DNA of 7,277 bases, taken from contig DCHT01000060.1 of the NCBI GenBank assembly GCA_002314885.1, positions 66,527 to 73,803 of the forward strand. The letters run 5' to 3'. A model generated the notes under the pieces. It was not told the origin of the DNA, ran no database searches, and saw only the letters and a list, made by a program, of their open reading frames with translations. Shown here piece by piece: positions 1 to 7,129 of this stretch (the stretch's first letter is position 1; every line of letters starts with the position of its first letter). This DNA is from Bacteroidales bacterium UBA1745. Lineage in GTDB: Bacteria; Bacteroidota; Bacteroidia; Bacteroidales; UBA932. Made by a program: the position numbers and the translations under genes.

Positions 1-2090
1 GGCTTAGGATTGACTATGGACCTGACCACGTCTTCCGTGATGCCGCTGACACCGAAATCCGTCACCAGGGCGGCCATATCGGCGGCGGAAAGCTTCACAT
101 CCGCATCCGCATAATCCATCACCTTCATCCTCATCCTGAGTCCCTTCTTCTGGTCGGCGCTGACCATTGAGGACAGGGCCTTGCGATTGAAGAGATCGTC
201 GCTGAGGAAGTGCACATACTCGATTGGAGTCATAGTCTTCGAGCTGGACTTGCTGAAGGAATACACCATCTTTGTCTGGCCTGCGGTGGAGCCGATGAAG
301 GCACTCATTTCCGGCGCGGCCATCTTCTTGCGTATAGTCACGGTGTCAACTATGTCCTTGAGGACACCCGTCTCGAAAGTCGGCTGGTATGCGTACAGCT
401 TAGGCATAAAGTTGATGACGGAAATGTTGCCGGAATTGCCGGCCGGAGCCGTGCTGACCACCTTGATAGGCGCATCTTCCTTGGTTTCCGCAGCCTTGGA
501 TTCAGTGACAGCCGGCTTGGACGTGTCCTTTTCGGACTTTGCCGTCTCCTGGCTTTCAACCACGGTCTCAACGACCTCCTCTTCCTCCTCTGCTGCTCCA
601 AAATCCGTCATAGACTGCATCAGGGCCAGCTTCTCCTTCATACTGTCGTCCATATATGCGGCAAACATAGGATTGTCCGCACAGTTCTTGAGAATGAACT
701 CAGCGAGAGCCGGGAAGCCGATCTTGCGTTCAGGATTGTCCTGGAACTTCATATAGTAGACTATGCGCATCAGCTCAGGCGTGAGTATGCTCAGATCCGC
801 ATCCTGAGGGATGTAGTCGGAGAACTGCTCGCTCATAGCCGTAAGCTGCGAGCACATCTGCTCGGCAGTATATTCCTGCTTGAGTATGGTCGGGTAGGAA
901 ATCACGGACTTGACGCCCGGGATGGTCCTCAAACTGTCAGCCAGCGGAATGACCGCCATCTCATCGGACGTGTCATAGACCAGGACCACAGGATTGACCT
1001 TCGGGAAAATCTTCTCGATCTCGGATTCTCCGTTGGAAGAGAAGGAAATGTCAGTCTTCTTGGAGAAATAGAATGAGGTCACGAAAAGGGCGAGGGCGAA
1101 GATGGAAAGCGGCACCTTGTACTTGGTCGCAAAGCGGCTGAGCCTGTCGGTAGGCAGCACGAAGGTCTTCTTTCCGGTGTTCATCACACCCTTGTGGAAG
1201 AGTATGAGCAGGGTCGGCAGCAGGGTGAAGGTGCAGAAGAGGCTGCATACCACGCCCTTGGCCAGGACTATGCCCATATCCATACCTATCTTCAGCCTCA
1301 TAAACACGAGCATCAGAAGGCCCACAACCGTAGTCAGCGCAGAGCTGAGGATGGAAGGAACGGCCCTCTTGACAGCCACGTTGACGGCCATCACCGAGGT
1401 TCGCATAGGGTTCTTCTCCTGGCGGTAGCGGTTCATCAGGACTATGGAGTAGTCCAGCGAAAGCACCATCTGGAGTATGGCCACGATATAGTTGGTCGTG
1501 ATGGAAACACTTGGAAGAAGGGCGTTGGTGCCGATATTGAGCACCACCGCGATACCCGTGGTGAGGATGAATATGAACGGATCGAGCCACGACTGAGCCA
1601 TCAGGACGAGGATCAGAAGTATCATCGCTGCGGCTATGATCATCACGGACGCAGGCGGCGTAGCACCGTCCTGACTGGTCTCTACGACCACGTCCCCATC
1701 GAAATCCTTGCGGATTTCCGCACCCAGGGTCTTCTGGTCCACAGACTTAGGCACGTTGAGCTCGTAGAGCACATATTCACCGCTGGCATCGCGGCTGTAG
1801 TCGACTCCTTCGACTTCCGGAATCGCGGCCAGACTGTCCGCAACTGCGAGAGCCTCCTCTTCGTTCAGGCCCTTGAACATCGCCTTGACATCGGCACCCG
1901 TGGCGGTATTTGCGGCACCCGCGAACTCTTCCTCCATAACTGCCATTCCCTTCTTCATCTGAGAACTGTCCGGCAGATACTTCGTCATATCGCTGTTGAC
2001 ATTGACGTGGAAGATGAGCACGGCGCACACCACAGCCAGCAGGAAGGTGATTCCCGCCATTATGAAATGATGTCTCGGCTTCAGTTTCAT
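1..2090 (-). CDS. MMPL/RND-superfamily exporter, 3' end cut by window edge
   Basis: Inner-membrane exporter of the MMPL/RND superfamily; substrate unknown. The reading frame opens at ATG 2090 and stays open to base 1, giving 696 codons without a stop, so the C-terminal part is missing. Visible order: TM1 (about residues 9-29), a first extracytoplasmic loop (about 30-148), TM2-TM6 (about 149-297), TM7 (about 325-343), then a second loop of at least 350 residues still open at the edge. In TM4, D213-Y214 (LSLDYSIVLMNRYRQE) matches the Asp-Tyr proton-relay motif of MmpL-type transporters. The partner motif in TM10 would lie outside. The second loop holds an acidic low-complexity linker (about 498-545, five Glu at 501-505) and two similar helical segments (457-494 and 619-658). 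The start lies 2 bases after the pnuC stop, with a GAAGG ribosome site inside the pnuC end. Family is confident; substrate is not. Confidence 0.87.
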   Translation of the reverse strand, partial: MKLKPRHHFIMAGITFLLAVVCAVLIFHVNVNSDMTKYLPDSSQMKKGMAVMEEEFAGAANTATGADVKAMFKGLNEEEALAVADSLAAIPEVEGVDYSRDASGEYVLYELNVPKSVDQKTLGAEIRKDFDGDVVVETSQDGATPPASVMIIAAAMILLILVLMAQSWLDPFIFILTTGIAVVLNIGTNALLPSVSITTNYIVAILQMVLSLDYSIVLMNRYRQEKNPMRTSVMAVNVAVKRAVPSILSSALTTVVGLLMLVFMRLKIGMDMGIVLAKGVVCSLFCTFTLLPTLLILFHKGVMNTGKKTFVLPTDRLSRFATKYKVPLSIFALALFVTSFYFSKKTDISFSSNGESEIEKIFPKVNPVVLVYDTSDEMAVIPLADSLRTIPGVKSVISYPTILKQEYTAEQMCSQLTAMSEQFSDYIPQDADLSILTPELMRIVYYMKFQDNPERKIGFPALAEFILKNCADNPMFAAYMDDSMKEKLALMQSMTDFGAAEEEEEVVETVVESQETAKSEKDTSKPAVTESKAAETKEDAPIKVVSTAPAGNSGNISVINFMPKLYAYQPTFETGVLKDIVDTVTIRKKMAAPEMSAFIGSTAGQTKMVYSFSKSSSKTMTPIEYVHFLSDDLFNRKALSSMVSADQKKGLRMRMKVMDYADADVKLSAADMAALVTDFGVSGITEDVVRSIVNPK

Positions 2091-2092
2091 AT

Positions 2093-2677
2093 CTATGCCT
2101 TCTTACGATAAAGTTTCATCCAGCCCCACAGGGAGACCAGTCCGTTGACCAGATACAATCCACACACGATAGGCATAAAGATATGTCCGACGCTGATATG
2201 GAGTATGATCTGGGTGATGTTCACGATGAGCCAGGCGATCCAGCAGTCCCACTTCTTCATCGCACTGAGCAACTGGGCCATAAGGATGAGCACGGTCACG
2301 CAGGAGTCAAGATATGGGTGAGGATCGGCCGGGAAGAGCCTGTCCAGGGAGAAGCCCCAGAGGGCTGCCACGAGGAATACGGCCAGGATGACGAAGCACC
2401 TCTCCGTCCACGAAAGCATAGAAACCTTGAGGGCTGACTTGTCCTCGCTGCTCTCCTCGTCCTGACGCGGGTGGGTCCAGCGCCAGTGGCCGTAGATGTT
2501 GATGGCCAGGGAAATCGGCTGCAGCAGCAGGCTGGCGTAGAGGTTCTTGTTCCAGAACATCAGGAAGAGAGCCGCCGTGTAGAGGTAGCCCACCCAGAAG
2601 TTGTACTTGCTGTTGCGGCCTGCGAGAAATACGCAGGCGAGACCCAGCGCAGAAGTTATGAGATCCAACCAGTTCAT
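2093..2677 (-). CDS. pnuC: PnuC-family vitamin transporter (probably nicotinamide riboside)
   Basis: Integral membrane protein of 194 residues, close to the short PnuC proteins common in Bacteroidetes. PnuC members carry nicotinamide riboside by facilitated diffusion, trapped by phosphorylation in the cytoplasm; related members carry thiamine or riboflavin. About seven hydrophobic segments are visible (roughly 5-19, 25-41, 46-62, 92-109, 124-140, 145-162, 164-186). Family-like features are Q53 and the aromatic YGHWRW at 62-67 after TM3, a charged cytoplasmic stretch at 70-84, and KKWDCWIAWLIVN at 141-153 with its spaced Trp and Asn. The ATG overlaps the sufB stop by one base (TAATG), which suggests translational coupling. 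No TPP or FMN riboswitch and no NAD- or thiamine-gene neighbour supports a particular substrate, so nicotinamide riboside is the family default. The family call is firm and the substrate moderate. Confidence 0.86.
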   Translation of the reverse strand: MNWLDLITSALGLACVFLAGRNSKYNFWVGYLYTAALFLMFWNKNLYASLLLQPISLAINIYGHWRWTHPRQDEESSEDKSALKVSMLSWTERCFVILAVFLVAALWGFSLDRLFPADPHPYLDSCVTVLILMAQLLSAMKKWDCWIAWLIVNITQIILHISVGHIFMPIVCGLYLVNGLVSLWGWMKLYRKKA

Positions 2678-4110
2678 TATCCAACGGAGCCTTCAAGTGA
2701 GACGGAAAGGAGTTTCTGGGCCTCGACGGCGAACTCCATAGGAAGTTTGGACAGCACCTCACGCGCATATCCGTTGACGATGAGACCTACGGCCTCCTCC
2801 GGTCCTATGCCCCTCTGGTTGCAGTAGAAGAGCTGGTCCTCGCTGATCTTGGAAGTGGTGGCCTCGTGCTCGACAGTGGCGGTCTTGTTGGCATTCTGTA
2901 TCACCGGGAAGGTGTGCGCTCCGCACTTGTCGCCAATGAGGAGGCTGTCGCACTGGGAGAAGTTCCTGGCGTTGTCCGCGCCCGGAAGCATCTTCACCAG
3001 ACCGCGGTAGCTGTTCTGGCTGAAGCCGGCTGAAATACCCTTGCTGACGATGCGGCTGCGGGTGTTCTTGCCGACGTGTATCATCTTGGTGCCCGTGTCC
3101 GCCTGCTGGTAGTTGTTGGTCACGGCCACTGAATAGAACTCTGAGGACGAGTTGTCACCCTTGAGTATGGTGGACGGATATTTCCAGGTTATGGCAGAGC
3201 CGGTCTCCACCTGAGTCCAGCTGAGATGGCTGCCGCTGCCCTTGCATATACCGCGCTTTGTCACGAAGTTGAAGATGCCGCCCTTGCCGTTCGCATCGCC
3301 CGGATACCAGTTCTGGACGGTGGAATATTTGACGTCGGCATCCTTCTCGACGATGATTTCCACGACTGCTGCGTGGAGCTGGTTCTCGTCGCGCATAGGG
3401 GCTGTACAGCCTTCCATATAACTTACATACGAGCCTTCGTCGGCCACGATGAGGGTCCTCTCAAACTGTCCTGTGCCCTTAGCATTGATGCGGAAGTAGC
3501 TGGAAAGTTCCATAGGACAGCGTACACCCTTAGGTATGTAGCAGAAGGAACCGTCGCTGAATACGGCCGCATTGAGTGCGGAATAGAAGTTGTCGCCGCT
3601 TGGGACAACCGTAGCCAGGTACTTGCGCACCAGGTCCGGGTGCTCCTGCACGGCCTCTGAGAAGCTGCAGAATATGATGCCTTTCTCCTCGAGAGTCTTG
3701 CGGAAGGTGGTCTTCACGGACACGGAGTCGAACACCGCGTCGAAGGCAACATTGCCGGCCAGGGCGTCCCTCTCATTGAGCGGAATACCCAGCTTGTCAA
3801 AGGTCTTCGCGAGCTCCGGATCAATCTCCTTCTTCTCGGTCGGAGCGCTCTTCGGAGCCGCATAGTAGATTATGTCCTGGAAATCGATCTCCGGAATATC
3901 GAGATGGGCCCAGCGGGGCATCTCCATCTTCTGCCACTTGCGGAATGCATCGAGGCGGAAGTCAAGAAGCCACTGCGGTTCGTTCTTCTTGGCTGAGATG
4001 AGGCGCACGATGTCCTCGTTCAGTCCCTTCGGAATGAACTCCTGCTCCACTTCCGTCACGAAACCGTGTTCGTATTCCTGGGAGGTTATTTCGTCTATCA
4101 GTTCGTTCAT
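2677..4110 (-). CDS. sufB: Fe-S cluster assembly scaffold protein SufB
   Basis: Cytoplasmic scaffold of the SUF Fe-S cluster assembly machine, working as SufBC2D with the ATPase SufC and paralogue SufD. It has 477 residues from ATG 4110, near the usual 470-495. Similarity to SufB is continuous through the beta-helix core: SYMEGCTAPMRDENQLHAAV, VKYSTVQNWYPGD, TGSAITWKYPS, QQADTGTKMIHVGKNT, the C-terminal GDKCGAHTFP and HEATTSKISEDQLFYC, and a final EFAVEAQKLLSVSLEGSVG. C235 (EGC), C396 (DKCGAH) and E424 (SED) match the positions of E. coli residues implicated in sulfur acceptance and cluster building. An in-frame TTG at 4113 would add one residue; ATG is preferred, and a TAG at 4120-4122 rules out anything longer. 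A GGAGGG lies at 4127-4132, 16 bases before the ATG, so its role is uncertain. sufC and sufD are not adjacent on either side. Confidence 0.97.
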   Translation of the reverse strand: MNELIDEITSQEYEHGFVTEVEQEFIPKGLNEDIVRLISAKKNEPQWLLDFRLDAFRKWQKMEMPRWAHLDIPEIDFQDIIYYAAPKSAPTEKKEIDPELAKTFDKLGIPLNERDALAGNVAFDAVFDSVSVKTTFRKTLEEKGIIFCSFSEAVQEHPDLVRKYLATVVPSGDNFYSALNAAVFSDGSFCYIPKGVRCPMELSSYFRINAKGTGQFERTLIVADEGSYVSYMEGCTAPMRDENQLHAAVVEIIVEKDADVKYSTVQNWYPGDANGKGGIFNFVTKRGICKGSGSHLSWTQVETGSAITWKYPSTILKGDNSSSEFYSVAVTNNYQQADTGTKMIHVGKNTRSRIVSKGISAGFSQNSYRGLVKMLPGADNARNFSQCDSLLIGDKCGAHTFPVIQNANKTATVEHEATTSKISEDQLFYCNQRGIGPEEAVGLIVNGYAREVLSKLPMEFAVEAQKLLSVSLEGSVG

Positions 4111-4134
4111 CAATGTCTTCTAATCTCCCTCCGA

Positions 4135-6174
4135 TTACATCAGCACCTCTTCGGTGAGGCGGATGTCTGCGGATGAGGAGCCAATGTAAACAGTGAAGTA
4201 GCCAGGGTTGAGCACCCACTCGTGGCTCTTCACGTCATAGTATTCAAATGCGCTCTTAGGCAGGTGCACCCTGACCTTTGCGCTCTTTCCTGCAGGTATC
4301 ACGGTCTTGGCGAAGCCCTTGAGCTCCTTGGCCGGACGGGCCACGCAAGGATTCTTTTCACCCACGTAGATCTCGGACACCTCTGCGCCGTCCCTCTTGC
4401 CCGTGTTGGTCACTGTGAAGACCACGTCGTAGCCGTCGCCGGACTTGATGCAGTTGCTTGCGGCATATTCGAAAGTAGTGTAGCTCAGACCATATCCGAA
4501 AGGATAAGCAGGCTCGATGCCCTTGCGCTCATAGCCCCTGTAGCCCACAAAGATGCCTTCGGTGTAGGTCACGAACTTGTAGGTGAAGCCGCGCTTGCTC
4601 CTAGGCTCTGCAGGATAGTAGCTATTGTAGGTAGGGTTGTCCTCGAGAGTCTTCTCGAAGCTCATAGGCAACTTGCCTGAAGGGTTTACCTTGCCGGCAA
4701 GTATGTTTGCGATGGCGAGGCCGCCCTGCTGACCAGGGTACCAGCCCATCACGATCGCAGCGACCTTGTCCTGCCAGCGGCTCATATCCACTGCACCACC
4801 GGCGTAGATCACTACGATGACGTTCTTGTTGTGAGCTGCAGCGAATTCGATCATCTCATCCTGACCCTCAGGAAGAGTGAAAGTACGGTCGCTGTTCTCC
4901 CTCTCGGAAGTCTTGTCGTAGCCCACGGAAACGATCACGGCAGCAGCCTTCTCGATGGCGGACACGCTGGACTTGTAGTTGTCCACGAGCACTGTAGGAT
5001 ACTTCTTGCCGAGGGTCTTCATACCTTCTGCGAGAGAGGTGGTGTGGATGGCATCCACCCTGCCGCTGCCGCCACCGCAAGGGATGACGTCGGCGTTAGG
5101 GCCCATCAGCACGATCTGGTTCTTCTTGGTCGCACCCTTGAGAGGAAGCACGCCCTCGTTCTTGAGGAGCACTGCAGACTCGCAGGAAAGCTTGTAGGCT
5201 ATGTCGTTGGAGTACTGGTTGTCCTCTGAGATATTCTTGTCGAGCTGAGGACGGTCGAGGAAGCCGAATGCGATGAGGGCCTGCAGAATATTCTGCACCT
5301 TCTCATCGATTTCGCTCTCCTCAACTACGCCGTTCTCGAGGAGGGCCATCACGGACGCACGGTCCATACAATAAGCCATAGGCATCTCGAGGTCAAGACC
5401 TCCGCGGATGCATCCGAGAGTGGAGTAGGTAGAAGTCCAGTCAGACATCACGAAGCCCTGGAAGCCCCACTTGCCCTTGAGGTTCTCGCGGATGAGATAT
5501 GGGTTCTCAGCTGCGTGGATGCCGTTCACCTGGTTGTAGCTGGTCATCACGGCACCGACCTTGGCCTCTTCCACTGCCGCGCGGAAGGACGGGAAGTAGA
5601 TCTCGTTCATCGTGCGCTCGTCCACGTCGGAACTTACGTGATGACGGTCATACTCCTGGTTGTTCATCGCGAAGTGCTTGATGGTTGCCATCACGCCCTC
5701 TGCCTGGATTCCCTTGATGTAGTTGACTGCAGCGCGAGATGCGAGATAAGGGTCCTCGCCCATATACTCGAAGTTACGGCCGCAGAGAGGACTGCGGTAG
5801 ATGTTCACGCCAGGGCCGAGCATAATGTGCACGCCACGTGCGCGGGCATCCTGTCCGAGTGCAGTACCCATTTCCTTCATCGCTGTCTCGTTCCAGGTGG
5901 CAGCAGCTGCGACGCCGCAGGCAAAGAGGGTGCTCTTGGTGTCGTTGCGCACGCCCTGAGGGCCGTCGGCCATCCTGATTTCAGGAATACCGAGCCTCTC
6001 AACGCCCCTGATATAGAACTTGTTCAGACCGCCGATGTAATCGATCTTCTCTTCGAGGGTCATTTTCTCGACGAGGGCCTTAGCGCGGTCCTTGTCTTCC
6101 TGGGTAATTGACTGGGCGCTCAGAGTGACAACTCCGAGGACCACTGCAGCGAGGGAAAGGACGAATCTTTTCAT
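4135..6174 (-). CDS. Secreted glycoside hydrolase family 3 beta-glycosidase
   Basis: Exported retaining beta-glycosidase, probably beta-glucosidase or beta-xylosidase, acting on oligosaccharides in the periplasm. It has 679 residues from ATG 6174. The start is set by a typical signal peptide (MKRFVLSLAAVVLGVVTLSA, likely cleaved before Q21); in-frame extension upstream would cross the predicted promoter. Domains: GH3 N-terminal barrel (about 30-310) with the IKHFAMN motif (165-171) and nucleophile D245 in GFVMSDW; GH3 C-terminal sandwich (about 325-560) with E424/E426 in SERENSDR. E426 fits the ExxDR acid/base pattern. A fibronectin III-like domain follows (about 585-670, with PAKELKGF). PFGYGLSYTTFEY (558-570) is a family hallmark. 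There is no PA14 insertion and both candidate catalytic residues are present. No SusC/SusD pair is in the window, so it is not in an evident polysaccharide utilisation locus. First gene of the four-gene block, 24 bases before sufB. Exact sugar specificity cannot be read. Confidence 0.94.
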   Translation of the reverse strand: MKRFVLSLAAVVLGVVTLSAQSITQEDKDRAKALVEKMTLEEKIDYIGGLNKFYIRGVERLGIPEIRMADGPQGVRNDTKSTLFACGVAAAATWNETAMKEMGTALGQDARARGVHIMLGPGVNIYRSPLCGRNFEYMGEDPYLASRAAVNYIKGIQAEGVMATIKHFAMNNQEYDRHHVSSDVDERTMNEIYFPSFRAAVEEAKVGAVMTSYNQVNGIHAAENPYLIRENLKGKWGFQGFVMSDWTSTYSTLGCIRGGLDLEMPMAYCMDRASVMALLENGVVEESEIDEKVQNILQALIAFGFLDRPQLDKNISEDNQYSNDIAYKLSCESAVLLKNEGVLPLKGATKKNQIVLMGPNADVIPCGGGSGRVDAIHTTSLAEGMKTLGKKYPTVLVDNYKSSVSAIEKAAAVIVSVGYDKTSERENSDRTFTLPEGQDEMIEFAAAHNKNVIVVIYAGGAVDMSRWQDKVAAIVMGWYPGQQGGLAIANILAGKVNPSGKLPMSFEKTLEDNPTYNSYYPAEPRSKRGFTYKFVTYTEGIFVGYRGYERKGIEPAYPFGYGLSYTTFEYAASNCIKSGDGYDVVFTVTNTGKRDGAEVSEIYVGEKNPCVARPAKELKGFAKTVIPAGKSAKVRVHLPKSAFEYYDVKSHEWVLNPGYFTVYIGSSSADIRLTEEVLM

Positions 6175-6193
6175 ATAAAATCTATCTTTGGTT

Positions 6194-6214
6194 TTATAAA
6201 AGGTACTTTTATAA
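6194..6214. repeat. Perfect 9-bp inverted repeat at the predicted GH3 transcription start
   Basis: TTATAAAAG at 6194-6202, GTA spacer, CTTTTATAA at 6206-6214: two perfect 9-base arms around 3 bases. It lies 5 bases downstream of the -7 box and about 20 bases before the GH3 start codon, so it covers or abuts the predicted transcription start. It could be an operator for a dimeric regulator or a 5'-UTR hairpin. The arms have only one G or C pair each, so the RNA hairpin would be weak and an operator is the better guess. Confidence 0.6.
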
Positions 6215-6219
6215 GCGTG

Positions 6220-6250
6220 CAAATATAACAAATTGCCCGCAACCAAGCAA
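6220..6250 (-). promoter_or_regulatory. Bacteroidetes-type promoter for the GH3-sufB-pnuC-exporter block
   Basis: On the minus strand, TATATTTG at 6227-6220 matches the Bacteroidetes -7 consensus TAnnTTTG exactly. A TTG at 6250-6248 lies 20 bases upstream, within the usual spacing of the -33 box. Transcription should start near 6213-6216, leaving an A/T-rich leader of about 40 bases with no Shine-Dalgarno, typical of this phylum. No comparable promoter was seen just upstream of sufB. Confidence 0.68.
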
Positions 6251-6315
6251 GACGGCCTGGTTCGCGGACAGGAAATGCTGCAAAGAGCAATGTTTTCGAA
6301 TCGGGAAAAAGGCTG

Positions 6316-6645
6316 TTACAACTCCGGAACACAGGCCTTGAAGACCAGGTCGGAATCGCCGTCATTGACCAGCGAGTGAGCGTGTCCCATAGGACAATAG
6401 TGGGCGTCACCAGGCTTCAGAAGAATCTTCTCGCCATCGTATAAAACATAGCCAGAACCCTCCAGAATGAACATTATCTCGGAATTACCCTCGTGGGTGT
6501 GAAGTCCGATGGACGCGCCGGGGACAAGCCTTCCGGTCATTATCTTGATGGTCGGATCAGTGTACATCTGCACCCTGAATTCCTTCTCTCCCCCTTTGAA
6601 AGCAGGGATCTCCTTGACAGGGATTTCGTTGAAATCTATCTTCAT
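6316..6645 (-). CDS. Single-domain cupin protein
   Basis: Small cytoplasmic protein of 109 residues with one cupin_2 beta-barrel. Both conserved motifs are complete: motif 1, G43-x5-H49-x-H51-x4-E56-x6-G63; motif 2, G79-x5-P85-x-G87-x2-H90-x3-N94. H49, H51, E56 and H90 are the expected metal ligands, so it probably binds a divalent metal. Members of this size include sugar-binding proteins, small dioxygenases and isomerases, and nothing here decides among them. It has no signal peptide and no DNA-binding domain. The ATG lies one base after the stop of the lipoprotein gene, so the two are probably co-transcribed. The 141 bases between its stop and the GH3 start contain a separate promoter, so it is probably not part of the GH3 unit. 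Confidence 0.87.
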   Translation of the reverse strand: MKIDFNEIPVKEIPAFKGGEKEFRVQMYTDPTIKIMTGRLVPGASIGLHTHEGNSEIMFILEGSGYVLYDGEKILLKPGDAHYCPMGHAHSLVNDGDSDLVFKACVPEL

Positions 6646-6646
6646 A

Positions 6647-7051
6647 TTATTCCGGCTTATCCTCCTTCATTACGACCTTGAGATCGACAGCCTCAAAGGC
6701 ACCAGAGTACCAGCCCTTATCGCCCGGCTTGACCTGGGTAAAGCTGATATTCTGCAGGGAATCGCGCCTGTACAGACCGTTCTTCTCACCGTCGACATCA
6801 TTGAAATACAGGTCGCTCTCATATTCATGAATACCCGAAGACTTGAGGAGGAATTCACCTTTCACATCGGTCGTATCGAGCGGATTATTCCATCTGTCAG
6901 TGACCTGTATACCCTCCAGAGGCTCATCTTTCTCATTGACAACCTGGCCGGAAATAGTCCAATCTGCGTAAGGGCAGCCATACATCATCTTACAGGAATT
7001 CGGAAGTGCAAAGCCGAGCAGCGCCAAAAGATATTTTGAATACTTTTTCAT
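6647..7051 (-). CDS. Putative lipoprotein, resembles the radical SAM-associated lipoprotein group
   Basis: Exported protein of 134 residues, function unknown. An N-terminal Lys/Tyr stretch and hydrophobic segment (about 8-17) lead to C20 in LPNSC, the likely lipidation site. This is a poor lipobox, with Pro and Asn at -3 and -2. Next comes MMYGCPYADWTISGQVV, resembling (from memory) the YGTPYA...GKV signature of Bacteroides proteins called 'radical SAM-associated putative lipoprotein'. That is followed by a carboxypeptidase-regulatory-like beta domain (about 32-130: DEPLEGIQVTD, TDVKGEFLLK, LKVVMKED). ATG 7051 is chosen over the in-frame GTG at 7057 because the GTG falls inside the predicted -7 box. 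There is no convincing Shine-Dalgarno. It is first in a two-gene unit with the cupin. That it is a coding gene is fairly sure; lipidation and family assignment are less so. Confidence 0.68.
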   Translation of the reverse strand: MKKYSKYLLALLGFALPNSCKMMYGCPYADWTISGQVVNEKDEPLEGIQVTDRWNNPLDTTDVKGEFLLKSSGIHEYESDLYFNDVDGEKNGLYRRDSLQNISFTQVKPGDKGWYSGAFEAVDLKVVMKEDKPE

Positions 7052-7056
7052 ACGCA

Positions 7057-7088
7057 CAAATTTAGGAAAAATGGTTTAGCTCCACAAA
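7057..7088 (-). promoter_or_regulatory. Bacteroidetes-type promoter for the lipoprotein-cupin pair
   Basis: On the minus strand, TTTG at 7088-7085 is followed after 20 bases by TAAATTTG at 7064-7057, a full match to the phylum consensus. The -7 box ends 5 bases before ATG 7051, so transcription would begin at or next to the start codon. The -33 box lies in the outer arm of the upstream terminator hairpin. Confidence 0.62.
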
Positions 7089-7129
7089 CAAAAAAGGTCA
7101 GACTCGTGTCTGACCTTTTCTTTGTGGAG
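7080..7129 (-). terminator. Intrinsic terminator of the rRNA-tRNA transcript
   Basis: Inner stem of 12 bp: 7092-7103 pairs with 7108-7119 (AAAAGGTCAGAC / GTCTGACCTTTT) around a 4-base loop. An asymmetric internal loop (7089-7091 against 7120) separates it from an outer stem of 9 bp, 7080-7088 with 7121-7129. Read on the minus strand, the GC-rich arm runs into CCTTTTTTGTTTG, a good U-tract. It sits directly after the tRNA gene and closes the rRNA operon. The near-symmetric A/T flanks could also stop transcription coming the other way. The outer stem overlaps the last bases of the tRNA. Confidence 0.85.

Noticed and set aside
210..1076. Long plus-strand open frame opposite the exporter gene (and similar ones at 1194-2111, 3226-3660, 5515-6111)
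   Set aside because: These are antisense frames of well-supported minus-strand genes, with odd composition (rich in His, Arg, Leu) and no recognisable domains.
1051..1590. Minus-strand open frame of 179 codons within the exporter region
   Set aside because: It is in another frame from the exporter, which reads continuously through with transmembrane segments and the D-Y motif; no frameshift is needed.
4111..4113. TTG start for SufB one codon upstream
   Set aside because: ATG directly follows in frame; the gain is one residue, and SufB length is normal either way.
6183..6190. TATCTTTG, a -7-box match on the plus strand
   Set aside because: No TTG or TTTG box at the right spacing and no plus-strand gene downstream; probably chance in A/T-rich DNA.
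6175..6246. N-terminal extension of the GH3 protein to 703 residues from an upstream GTG-type start codon
   Set aside because: It would put 24 residues before a clean signal peptide and cross the predicted promoter and inverted repeat; ATG 6174 is the better start.
6276..6289. Possible terminator after the cupin gene (TGCT/AGCA hairpin)
   Set aside because: Only 4 bp of stem with a 6-base loop and no real U-tract; too weak to call.
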